DNA of 64,000 nucleotides, taken from positions 124,001 to 188,000 of the forward strand of contig JBQDEV010000007.1 in NCBI GenBank assembly GCA_052084925.1. The letters are read 5' to 3'. The stretch's first letter is position 1. Each line of letters opens with the position of its first letter. Of the stretch, positions 18,140 through 27,303 are shown piece by piece. The position numbers and the translations under genes are program-made. Below the pieces are notes generated by a model that was not told the origin of the DNA, ran no database searches, and worked only from the letters and a program-made list of their open reading frames with translations. This DNA comes from CmP2 sp052084925 (GTDB lineage Bacteria > Actinomycetota > Actinomycetes > Actinomycetales > Micrococcaceae).

Positions 18140-18208
18140 GTCTGGATTGTGATCTGAGCCGCACTCGATACAAAGTGACCCCGCAAGCCTCCAATGAATG
18201 CCTGGAAA

Positions 18209-18257
18209 ATACCTTGAGTGCATTACTGGATGTCATTTGAGTCTTGGCGCGTATCGA
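18209..18257 (+). promoter_or_regulatory. Aldarate promoter copy 3 (gntP)
   Basis: Read rightward, an AT-N11-AT dyad at 18209-18223 is followed by 5 nt, the block GATGTCATTTGAGTCTTGG at 18229-18247 (17 of 19 positions identical to copy 1) and a TATCGA -10 candidate at 18252-18257, with a 17-nt spacer from GATGTC. The predicted leader to gntP is about 65 nt. Confidence 0.65.
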
Positions 18258-18328
18258 AAAGGCGGGGCTAATGTGACCGAGTGCATACAACGTAGATCAC
18301 ATTTGTCTACCTGATCGGAGTTCTCCAG

Positions 18329-19684
18329 ATGCCCCTGCTAATGGTCGGTTTGGCCGTCATCGTGTTGCTCGTGCTCATGATGCGGTTCAAACTCAACGGC
18401 TTCCTCTCCCTGCTCATCGTCGCCAGCCTGGTGGCTTTGTGGGCCTCGCTCACAGGCCAGCTGACCCTAGACGGTGAGAGCGCCAGCATCGCCGATATAC
18501 CGGAGATCCTGGCCTTGGGGATGGGCGGGCAACTGGGCGAGACAGCCATCGTGATCGGGCTCGGCGCCATGATCGGCAGGGTGATGGGCGACGCCGGTGC
18601 GGCACAGCGCATCGCGCAGAAGATCCTGGCGGCTTTCGGTGAGCGCGGCGTGCAGTGGGCCATGGTCGCCTCAGCAATGCTGATCGGTGTCACCATGTTC
18701 TACGAGGTGGCCTTCGTGATTCTCGTCCCGGTGGCCTTCACCCTGGTGCGGGCCACTCGGGTGAACCTGCTCTGGGTGGGATTGCCCATGTCGATCTCCC
18801 TGTCGACCATGCATTCATTCCTTCCCCCGCATCCTGGGCCCACCGCAGTGGCCGGGATCTACGATGCCTCGGTGGGACTGACGCTGGCCTACGGCCTGTT
18901 AGTGGCGGTGCCGATCGGTGCCGCGATCGCGATGCTGTGGCCCCGGCTGTCGTTTGTGCGTCGCTTCACCCCTGAGATTCCGGCGGGACTGGCCACGCAG
19001 AAGGAATTCTCAGAGGACGAGCTGCCTCCGGCCGCACTCTCCTTCTTGGTGGCGTTGCTGCCCATCGTGCTCATTGCCGGCTCGGAGATCGTCAGGATGA
19101 CCACACCCCTGTCGCAGCCGGTCAACGACGTGTTGACCGCGATCGGGTCCGCTCCCGTTGCCCTGCTCGTGGCACTGCTGGTCGCGATCGTGGTGTTCGG
19201 CCCGATGAGCGGTCGTAGCCTGGGCGAGGTGGCGACGTCGACCTCGGAGGCAGCCAAGGCGATGGCGATGATCCTGCTGGTGATCGGTGCCGGCGGCGCG
19301 TTCAAGGAGGTGCTCGTCTCGGCGGGCATTGCCGACTACATCGCCGAGACGACCAGTTCGTGGAACTTCAGTCCGCTGCTGCTGGCCTGGGTGATCGCCG
19401 CACTGTTGCGCATCGCGCTGGGCTCGGCAACGGTGGCGGTGGCGACAGCCGCTGGTGTGGCCGCTCCCCTGGTCACGGCCACCGGCGCTTCACCGGAACT
19501 GATGGTGCTGGCCACGGCCTGCGGCTCGATCGCGTTCAGCCACGTCAATGACCCCGGCTTCTGGATGTTCAAGGAGTACTTCAACCTCAGCGTCGGTCAG
19601 GCGCTGGCTGTGCGCACCTCGTACACCACCGTACTCGCGGTGCTGGGGATCATCGGCGTTTTCGGCCTCAGCCTGGTCTTCTAG
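18329..19684 (+). CDS. GntP family sugar-acid:H+ symporter
   Basis: This 451-residue permease belongs to the gluconate permease (GntP) family, with about twelve membrane segments. Landmarks are RFKLNGFLSLLIVASLVAL, GLGAMIGRVMGDAGAAQRIA, SLSTMHSFLPPHPGPTAVAG and the C-terminal ACGSIAFSHVNDPGFWMFKEYF. It probably imports a sugar acid. The shared promoter ties it to the aldarate genes, so glucarate or galactarate is a reasonable alternative to gluconate. Its TAG stop overlaps the TAG stop of the convergent dehydrogenase gene within the single palindrome CTAG. Confidence 0.92.
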   Translation: MPLLMVGLAVIVLLVLMMRFKLNGFLSLLIVASLVALWASLTGQLTLDGESASIADIPEILALGMGGQLGETAIVIGLGAMIGRVMGDAGAAQRIAQKILAAFGERGVQWAMVASAMLIGVTMFYEVAFVILVPVAFTLVRATRVNLLWVGLPMSISLSTMHSFLPPHPGPTAVAGIYDASVGLTLAYGLLVAVPIGAAIAMLWPRLSFVRRFTPEIPAGLATQKEFSEDELPPAALSFLVALLPIVLIAGSEIVRMTTPLSQPVNDVLTAIGSAPVALLVALLVAIVVFGPMSGRSLGEVATSTSEAAKAMAMILLVIGAGGAFKEVLVSAGIADYIAETTSSWNFSPLLLAWVIAALLRIALGSATVAVATAAGVAAPLVTATGASPELMVLATACGSIAFSHVNDPGFWMFKEYFNLSVGQALAVRTSYTTVLAVLGIIGVFGLSLVF

Positions 19685-20661
19685 ACCGGAGTGACCAGCG
19701 TCCGATCAGTCAGCCAGCTGCGCACGTTCTCCAGGGTCAAGGTGGCCATGTCCTCGCGGGTCTCGTGCGTGGCGGAACCGACGTGCGGGTAGAGCACGGT
19801 ATTGCTCAGCTCCACATAGCGGGGGTCGACGTTCGGCTCGTTGACGAACACGTCGAGTCCGGCGGCGGCGATGGTGCGATCCTGCAGGGCTGCGACGAGT
19901 GCGTCGTCGTCGATGACCGATCCGCGGGCAATGTTGATGACCACACCGTTGGCCCCCAGCGCCTGAAGGACCTCGGCGTCAACGAGCCCGGCTGTATCGG
20001 GTCCACCGACGATGGCGACCACCAGGATGTCGACGGCTTCGGCGAGTTCACGCGGCGTTGAATGGTAGGTGTAGCCCGGGGTGTCCTTCTCCGAGCGTGA
20101 CCAGTAGTGAATCTCGCTGCTGAGCGCGTCGAAGCGCCGGGCGATGTCGAATCCGATACGTCCCAGCCCGAGGATCCCGACCGTGCGGTGATGAGCACGG
20201 GAACCGAACGGGAAGGCGCCATCTTGCCATTTTCCGCTACGTACGAAGCGATCCGCTGCGGAGAATCGGCGCATGGTGTCCAGGTAAAGCCCGAGCGCGG
20301 TGTCGGCGACGCACTCGTTGAGAACGTCGGGGGTATTCGACAGCGGGATCTCCCGTTCGCGAAGCCCTTCGACGTCGTGAGCGTCGTAGCCGACCCCGAA
20401 GTTCATCACGGCTTCCAGGTTCGGCAGCCGGTCCAGCATGGTGGAATCGACGCCGTGCCCGGCCGTGGCGACGGCGACCTTGATGGTGGCCCCGTGCTCG
20501 GCCAGGAAATCGGCACGTTCATGACGATTAGTGGGATAGTGCAACGGCTGGAGATGCTCTTCGAGGACCTCCTCCACCAGCGGATGCTGGCGACCGATGG
20601 AGAGAACGGCACCCCGATAAGGGTCCAGGACGGAGGAGGGCAGATTCAACGTGTCCGACAT
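19681..20661 (-). CDS. D-isomer-specific 2-hydroxyacid dehydrogenase
   Basis: This 326-residue NAD(P)-dependent dehydrogenase resembles hydroxypyruvate/glyoxylate reductases. The Rossmann motif is TVGILGLGRIG, the active-site Arg is in NIARGSVID, the Glu in VFVNEPNVD and the His in YPHVGSATHET. It would reduce a 2-keto acid such as hydroxypyruvate, glyoxylate or tartronate semialdehyde-related compounds; the substrate is not fixed. It lies convergent to gntP, and its position suggests a link with sugar-acid metabolism, but the shared promoter motif was not found in front of it. Confidence 0.88.
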   Translation of the reverse strand: MSDTLNLPSSVLDPYRGAVLSIGRQHPLVEEVLEEHLQPLHYPTNRHERADFLAEHGATIKVAVATAGHGVDSTMLDRLPNLEAVMNFGVGYDAHDVEGLREREIPLSNTPDVLNECVADTALGLYLDTMRRFSAADRFVRSGKWQDGAFPFGSRAHHRTVGILGLGRIGFDIARRFDALSSEIHYWSRSEKDTPGYTYHSTPRELAEAVDILVVAIVGGPDTAGLVDAEVLQALGANGVVINIARGSVIDDDALVAALQDRTIAAAGLDVFVNEPNVDPRYVELSNTVLYPHVGSATHETREDMATLTLENVRSWLTDRTLVTPV

Positions 20662-20704
20662 GCTCTCATCCTACTCATGGGCGCACTCATCCCAGGAAAG
20701 ACAA

Positions 20705-20740
20705 CGGTGCCCTGCCAGGATTTCTCCTGGCAGGGCACCG
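20705..20740 (-). terminator. groESL terminator
   Basis: A perfect 16-bp stem (20705-20720 with 20725-20740) and a 4-nt TTTC loop lie downstream of groL. Read leftward the stem is followed by TTGTCTTTCC, a modest T-rich tail. It separates groL from the dehydrogenase gene. Confidence 0.85.
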
Positions 20741-20792
20741 CTGATATCTGGTGATGCAGTCACCGGTGATCACTCACCGGCGGATGAGGTGA

Positions 20793-22388
<1,596 letters not shown>

Positions 22389-22428
22389 GTGTTGTTACTC
22401 CTCTATGTCAGTTCTGAAGTCTGAAGCA

Positions 22429-22466
22429 GAACGGCCCAGTCGGCCGGTAGCCGACCGGGCCCGTTC
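22429..22466 (-). other. Stem-loop between groES and groL
   Basis: GAAC, GGCCC and GTCGGC on one side (22429-22444) pair with GCCGAC, GGGCC and GTTC on the other (22450-22466) around a 5-nt loop, with one mismatch and one bulge. No T-run follows in the leftward direction, so it looks more like a processing or attenuation element than a terminator. Confidence 0.6.
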
Positions 22467-22493
22467 TCAGGTGGTCTTCTCAGCGCGGCTGAG

Positions 22494-22790
22494 TCACTTG
22501 GTGACGACGGCCAGCACGTCGCGAGCCGAGAGCACCAGGTACTCCTCGCCGCCGTACTTGACCTCGGTGCCGCCGTACTTCGAGAACAGCACGATGTCGC
22601 CCTCGTTCACATCCACGGCGATGCGCTCACCGTTGTCTGCCACGCGGCCGGGTCCCACGGCCACCACGGTGCCCTCCTGGGGCTTCTCCTTGGCGGTGTC
22701 CGGGATGACCAGACCGGAAGCGGTGGTCTGCTCGGCTTCCAGCGGACGGACAACAATACGATCCTCGAGGGGCTTGATAGAGACGGTCAT
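22494..22790 (-). CDS. groES: Co-chaperonin GroES
   Basis: The 98-residue protein (SIKPLEDRIVVRPLEAE at the N terminus) caps the GroEL ring. The mobile loop is QTTASGLVIPDTAKEKPQEG and the conserved beta strand GDIVLFSKYGGTEVKYGGEEYLVL follows. I use ATG 22790, 9 nt after GGAG; the frame is open to 22817, but the added residues are not family sequence. It heads the groES-groL operon under two CIRCE elements. Confidence 0.97.
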   Translation of the reverse strand: MTVSIKPLEDRIVVRPLEAEQTTASGLVIPDTAKEKPQEGTVVAVGPGRVADNGERIAVDVNEGDIVLFSKYGGTEVKYGGEEYLVLSARDVLAVVTK

Positions 22791-22885
22791 TTCCGCACTC
22801 TCCTTCTGTAGTTCCATGAATCTGTTGTGCGCCGGGGGCGAGCCAACCGTCGTCGCGGGAGCCGGATGGCTAGTCCTTCAAGGCT

Positions 22886-22912
22886 TTATCACTCGGTATG
22901 CTCGAGTGCTAA
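22886..22912. promoter_or_regulatory. CIRCE operator 1 (HrcA site)
   Basis: TTATCACTC-N9-GAGTGCTAA matches the CIRCE consensus at 17 of 18 arm positions. Read leftward, its sequence also contains a plausible -35 (TTAGCA) and -10 (GATAAA) with a 16-nt spacer, so HrcA bound here would block the groES promoter. Confidence 0.92.
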
Positions 22913-22931
22913 TCCGACTCTAAGCCGAGTC

Positions 22932-22958
22932 TTAGCACTCGGTCAAGGCGAGTGCCAG
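22932..22958. promoter_or_regulatory. CIRCE operator 2 (HrcA site)
   Basis: TTAGCACTC-N9-GAGTGCCAG matches the consensus perfectly in its left arm and at 7 of 9 positions in its right arm. Its start is 46 bp from the start of operator 1. It reaches close to the divergent methyltransferase gene and could affect that gene too. Confidence 0.88.
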
Positions 22959-23002
22959 TGTTGCGTGAAGAGGTCATGTCCCGACGGCGGTACCGTGGAG
23001 GC

Positions 23003-24340
23003 GTGACTGATTCTTCCCGCACCGCGTCCCTCGCCCCTGTTCTCCATCCGGAGGGTTGGTCCCTATTGCGGCGGCTCTCCGAGGAAATCGGTGACCACGG
23101 CGCCTACCGCGATGCGGAGGCGCTGTCCTGGTCGACTCGCTTACGCGGGGAGGGCCACGACGCCGAGACCGTGGCAGCGGTGCTCACCCAATTGCGCTTG
23201 CGCGCCCGTGCCGTGCAGAAGTTCGGCCCCTTCACCGATCACATGGTGTTCACTGACGACGGATTGCAGCAGGCCACCCGGCTCTCCGTGGCGGCCCGGC
23301 ATGCCCAGCGCTTCCAGGACGCCGAGGTGTCGCAGGTGGCAGATCTCGGCTGCGGGCTGGGGGCGGACGCCCTGGCCATGGCCGCCCTGGAACTACGCGT
23401 CATGGCGGTGGAGAAGGATGAGACCACGGCGGCCGCGGCCACCATCAACCTGATGCCCTTCCCCAACGCGCGAGTGGTCTGCGCCGATGCGATCGGCTGG
23501 TACGAGGGGCTGGCAGACGAACCCGAGGAGGCCCGCCCGGCAGGGTTCTGGCTGGATCCGGCCCGGCGCGTACTCGACGGGGCTAGCGCCCGTGCGGGGT
23601 CTACGAGACTGTTTGACCCGGAGTCGTTCTCCCCGCCCCTGTCATTCGTGGAGCGCCTCGCCGACACCGGGGCACCCGTCGGGGTCAAGCTCGGTCCGGG
23701 CCTGCCGCATGAGGCTGTCCCGGAGACCGCCGAGGCACAGTGGATCTCGGTGGACGGCGCCCTCATCGAGGCGGTGCTGTGGTTCAACGCGGTGCGCCGT
23801 CCCGAGGTGCGTCGCGGCGCGCTCGTCGTGGACTCCACGGGGGCGGCCAGCGAACTGGTCAGCGCCGCCGATTTCGGCGACGACCCGGAGGCGCCGGTAA
23901 CGGGACGCGAGGGCATCTCCGGCTACCTCTACGAACCGGATCCTGCGGTGATCCGCTCGGGCCTGATCCGCCAGCTGGTGGCCGACACGTTCGGGGAGGT
24001 CGGCGGACGGATGCTGGACGAACACATCGCTTATTTCTGTGCTGATGCCCCGGTGGACACCGCTTTCGCCACCGGATTCCGAGTGCTCGAGGTGCTGCCC
24101 TACAGCGTGAAGGGCCTGCGCCGCTGGGTGCAGGAACAAGCGATCACCCGGCTCGACATCAAGAAGCGCGGCGTCGACGTGGTGCCCGAAGAGCTGCGTC
24201 GGCTGTTGATGTCGGGGCAGAAGAACCGACAGAAGAAGCAGAAGAACGCCTCGGGTCACTCCCCCGCACCGCGCACCGCGGTGCTGGTGCTCACCCGGGT
24301 GGGCCAGGAGCGCGTCGCGGTGGTGGTCGAGCCGGTCTGA
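23003..24340 (+). CDS. Class I SAM-dependent methyltransferase with THUMP-like C-terminal domain
   Basis: The product has the actinobacterial THUMP-like methyltransferase layout. A helical N-terminal region contains ARAVQKFG, an AdoMet fold follows with motif I VADLGCGLGADALAMAAL (about residues 115-130) and acidic motif II MAVEKDE, and the C-terminal THUMP-like domain contains SGYLYEPDPAVIRSGLI and a basic KNRQKKQKN stretch that may bind RNA. The substrate is unknown, probably a nucleic acid. The start is unsettled among GTG 22952, ATG 22976 and GTG 23003; I used 23003 (445 residues). It is divergent from groES and converges with the siderophore ATPase gene, leaving 6 bp. Confidence 0.82.
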   Translation: MTDSSRTASLAPVLHPEGWSLLRRLSEEIGDHGAYRDAEALSWSTRLRGEGHDAETVAAVLTQLRLRARAVQKFGPFTDHMVFTDDGLQQATRLSVAARHAQRFQDAEVSQVADLGCGLGADALAMAALELRVMAVEKDETTAAAATINLMPFPNARVVCADAIGWYEGLADEPEEARPAGFWLDPARRVLDGASARAGSTRLFDPESFSPPLSFVERLADTGAPVGVKLGPGLPHEAVPETAEAQWISVDGALIEAVLWFNAVRRPEVRRGALVVDSTGAASELVSAADFGDDPEAPVTGREGISGYLYEPDPAVIRSGLIRQLVADTFGEVGGRMLDEHIAYFCADAPVDTAFATGFRVLEVLPYSVKGLRRWVQEQAITRLDIKKRGVDVVPEELRRLLMSGQKNRQKKQKNASGHSPAPRTAVLVLTRVGQERVAVVVEPV

Positions 24341-24346
24341 TCCGGT

Positions 24347-25102
24347 CTAGAAGTAGACCGCCAGCGGGAGACCGGCATCGTCACGCACCGAGACCTCGGT
24401 CTCGAAGATTCCGCTGAGCACCTCGTCGCGCATGATTTCCTCCGGGGTGCCGAATTCCACCGCTTTGCCATCCTTCATCGCCAGGATGCGATCGGCGTAT
24501 CGGCCCGCGAAGTTGATGTCGTGCAGCACGACCACCACGGTGCGGCCCAGCTCATCCGCGGCCCGGCGCAGCTGCTTCATCATCCGCACCGAGTGCTTCA
24601 TGTCGAGGTTGTTCAGCGGCTCGTCCAGCAGGATGTAGTCGGTGTCCTGGGCGAGCACCATCGCGACATACGCGCGCTGGCGCTGGCCGCCGGAGAGTTG
24701 GTCCAGGAAGCGGTCCTGCAGCTCGGTCAGCTCCAGGAACCCCAGGGCCTGGTCGATCTGGCGCTCACACTCGGGGGTGAGGCGACCGTGAGAGTGCGGG
24801 TACCGGCCGAAGCCGACGAGCTGGCGCACGGTCAGGCGGGTCACGAAGTGGTTCTCCTGCCGCAAGATCGCCAGCGTCTTGGCGACCTCCTTGCTGCGTG
24901 CTTTCGTCACGTCCAGTCCGGCGACGCGGATGCTGCCGGTGTCGACCTCTTGCAGGCGTCCGATCATCGTCAGGATCGTGGATTTCCCGGCGCCGTTGGG
25001 TCCCACCAGTGCGGTGATGCCCCCGGCCGGGATCTCGACGTCGACGGGGCCAATCTGCACCGTGTCGCTGTAGCGCCGCGAGACATTCTCGAGAGTGATC
25101 AC
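24347..25102 (-). CDS. Siderophore ABC transporter ATP-binding protein (YclP-like)
   Basis: This 251-residue ATPase powers uptake of a ferric siderophore. Walker A is GPNGAGKST, the signature is LSGGQRQRAYVAMVLAQ and Walker B is DYILLDEPLNNLD. The phrases GRYPHSHGRLT, LAQDTDYILLDEPLNNLDMKHSV and a VYF C terminus are those of the YclP/FatE group that handles petrobactin-type catecholates. The GTG start at 25102 overlaps the upstream permease stop by 4 bp (GTGA), so translation is coupled. It is the last gene of the four-gene importer. Confidence 0.93.
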   Translation of the reverse strand: MITLENVSRRYSDTVQIGPVDVEIPAGGITALVGPNGAGKSTILTMIGRLQEVDTGSIRVAGLDVTKARSKEVAKTLAILRQENHFVTRLTVRQLVGFGRYPHSHGRLTPECERQIDQALGFLELTELQDRFLDQLSGGQRQRAYVAMVLAQDTDYILLDEPLNNLDMKHSVRMMKQLRRAADELGRTVVVVLHDINFAGRYADRILAMKDGKAVEFGTPEEIMRDEVLSGIFETEVSVRDDAGLPLAVYF

Positions 25103-26166
25103 AGTCGTCCCTTTCTCATCACCACGATCAGGAAGACCAGTCCACCGATGAGCTCGATGATGATGGTGACCGCTCCCTGTGCGTAGAAGAAGTTGCGAAG
25201 AATGAAGTAAGCCCCGGCCAGGATGACGTATCCCAGCAGGAACGCCATGGGCAGGATGAGCCGATGGTCATAGGAATCCGTCAGCGAGTAGGCCAGGGTG
25301 GCGATGAGGAAGCCGAGGAAGGTCATCGGACCCACCAGTGACGTCGTCACCGACATCAGGATCGACACCAGCAGCAGCGTGATCATGCCCTCGCGGCGAT
25401 GGTTCAGCCCCAGGTTGTTGGCGGTGTCGCGGCCCAGGGCGATCACGTTCATCTTGCGAGCGCGCAGCCAGAGGATCACACAGCACACCACCACCATGGG
25501 GATGGCGTAGGGCAGGTACTCATCCGAGGCGTTGGAGATGTTGCCGAACATCCGGGCCGAGAGCACGTCGAACTCGTTGGGGTCGAGCATGCGCTGCATG
25601 AAGGTCGACAGGGAGCCGAGCCCGCCACCGATCACCACGCCCACCAGCAGCATGATGTGGATGTTGCTGAAGCGCCCCGAGAGCAACCAGCCGTAGAGCG
25701 CGGCGGCAAAGCCGATCATCAGCAGGATCTGCCCCAGGTAGGCGCCCACGCCCATCACCATGGTGACACCGCCGGCTCCGAAGAAGAAGATGACCGCGGT
25801 GTTGACCGCCATGTAGAGCGATTCGAAGCCCATGATGGACGGGGTGATGATGCGGTTGGAGGTCGCCGTCTGGAAAGACACGGTGGCGAAGGCCTGGCAG
25901 GCGATCACGATGACGATGACCACCAGGCTGGTGGCGCGCATCTCGGCGATGCGCCAGAACCCGGGGGTCCCGAAGTCCATCGGGTTGTCGTAGGCCAGGA
26001 AGCCGATCGTCACGGCGACGGCGGCGATCGCCAGCGCGGTGAGGATCACGAAGTACCGGCGGCGGTGCTTGGCGTTCGTGAACGACCCGGTGCGGCGCGG
26101 AGCCTCGGCGGGCGAGCTGTCGTGCTCGGTGCGCGGGGCGGGCACGTTCTTCACGATCTCAGACAT
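25099..26166 (-). CDS. Siderophore ABC transporter permease (FecCD family, second)
   Basis: The 355-residue permease has about nine membrane segments, the FecCD hallmark VGPMTFLGFLIATLAYSL and a long hydrophilic N terminus. It resembles the YclO partner of petrobactin-type importers. Its start overlaps the stop of the preceding permease by 8 bp and its stop overlaps the ATPase start by 4 bp, so the three genes are translated as a tight unit. Confidence 0.92.
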   Translation of the reverse strand: MSEIVKNVPAPRTEHDSSPAEAPRRTGSFTNAKHRRRYFVILTALAIAAVAVTIGFLAYDNPMDFGTPGFWRIAEMRATSLVVIVIVIACQAFATVSFQTATSNRIITPSIMGFESLYMAVNTAVIFFFGAGGVTMVMGVGAYLGQILLMIGFAAALYGWLLSGRFSNIHIMLLVGVVIGGGLGSLSTFMQRMLDPNEFDVLSARMFGNISNASDEYLPYAIPMVVVCCVILWLRARKMNVIALGRDTANNLGLNHRREGMITLLLVSILMSVTTSLVGPMTFLGFLIATLAYSLTDSYDHRLILPMAFLLGYVILAGAYFILRNFFYAQGAVTIIIELIGGLVFLIVVMRKGRL

Positions 26167-27205
26167 GGCGGCGCCTCCTCACCAGCAGCACCACGAAGAC
26201 CGTAGCGCCGATCACCCCGAGGATCAGGGAGACGGGGATTTCGAAGGGCATGATGATGGTGCGCCCGATGATGTCGCAGATGGTGACAATGCAGATGCCC
26301 ACCAGACAGACCCAGGGCAGGTTGGAGCGCAGATTATCACCGCGGAACAGCGAGACGATGTTCGGCACGATCAAACCCAGGAAGGGCAGCGAGCCGATGA
26401 CCACGGTCACCACACCCGAGACGATGGCGACCATGGAGACACCGGTGAAAATCACCGCGTTGTAGTTGAGGCCCACGTTGGTGGCGACCTCTTTGCCGAG
26501 GCCGGCCACGGTGAACCGGTCGGCGATGATGAAGACCAGCACCGTGACGATGGCCACGATCCAGAGGAGCTCGTAGCGACCGCGCACCACACCGGTGAAC
26601 GATCCGGCGAACCAGATGCCCAGCTGCTGGAGCATATCGGTTTGCAGGGCGATGAAGGTGGAAACCGACCCGATGACCGCGCCGAGCATAATGCCGATCA
26701 GTGGGACGATCAGTGACGATTTCAGGGTGACCCGGCGCAGGAAGAGGAAGAAGACGACGGTGCCGATGAAGGCGAAGATGATCGCGCCGACCATCCGCAC
26801 GAAGATCGAGGGATTCGGCAGCAGGATCATGGTGAGCAGCAGGCCCAGCCCGGCCCACTCGGTGGTGCCGGTAGTCGAAGGCTCCACGAACCGGTTCTGC
26901 GTCATCAGCTGCATCACCAGCCCACACATCGCCATGGCGGCACCGGCCAGGACCAGGGCAATGGTCCGAGGCACGCGGGTGATGAAGAACATCTCCTGGC
27001 CGTCCTCGTGGCCGGCGATGTCGAAGACGCCCACCCACAGCGACAGGTAGACCAGTCCGGCCGTGATCACGACGCCGATCAGCAGGGGCCACGTCTGCGA
27101 CCACAGGGATCGTTTCTCGTGGAGTTCGGCCGGCGGGGACTTCTCCGCGCCCAGGGGGACGGAGGCGCGCTCGGCGGCTGCCTCGTCGTCAGTGGTGGTT
27201 GTCAT
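26159..27205 (-). CDS. Siderophore ABC transporter permease (FecCD family, first)
   Basis: This 348-residue membrane protein carries the FecCD features RVPRTIALVLAGAAMAMCGLVMQ near the N terminus, VIGSLPFLGLIVPNIVSLFRGD in the coupling region and a basic RRRRHV tail. It forms a heterodimeric channel with the next permease (YclN-like). The ATG at 27205 follows AGGTGACCTG. It is separated from the binding-protein gene by 98 bp that contain a perfect 17-bp stem-loop. Confidence 0.92.
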   Translation of the reverse strand: MTTTTDDEAAAERASVPLGAEKSPPAELHEKRSLWSQTWPLLIGVVITAGLVYLSLWVGVFDIAGHEDGQEMFFITRVPRTIALVLAGAAMAMCGLVMQLMTQNRFVEPSTTGTTEWAGLGLLLTMILLPNPSIFVRMVGAIIFAFIGTVVFFLFLRRVTLKSSLIVPLIGIMLGAVIGSVSTFIALQTDMLQQLGIWFAGSFTGVVRGRYELLWIVAIVTVLVFIIADRFTVAGLGKEVATNVGLNYNAVIFTGVSMVAIVSGVVTVVIGSLPFLGLIVPNIVSLFRGDNLRSNLPWVCLVGICIVTICDIIGRTIIMPFEIPVSLILGVIGATVFVVLLVRRRRHV

Positions 27206-27233
27206 CAGGTCACCTAGGGTGTTCTCTCACGCG

Positions 27234-27272
27234 TCACCGGCCGGAAACGGTTCTACCGTTTCCGGCCGGTGA
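27234..27272 (-). other. Stem-loop between siderophore-binding protein and permease genes
   Basis: A perfect 17-bp G+C-rich stem (27234-27250 with 27256-27272) and a TTCTA loop follow the binding-protein stop. No T-run follows in the leftward direction. Such elements usually stabilise the upstream message and give more binding protein than permease. Confidence 0.75.
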
Positions 27273-27303
27273 GGTCACTGCGTGACTCGTGTCAGGTCAG
27301 CGA

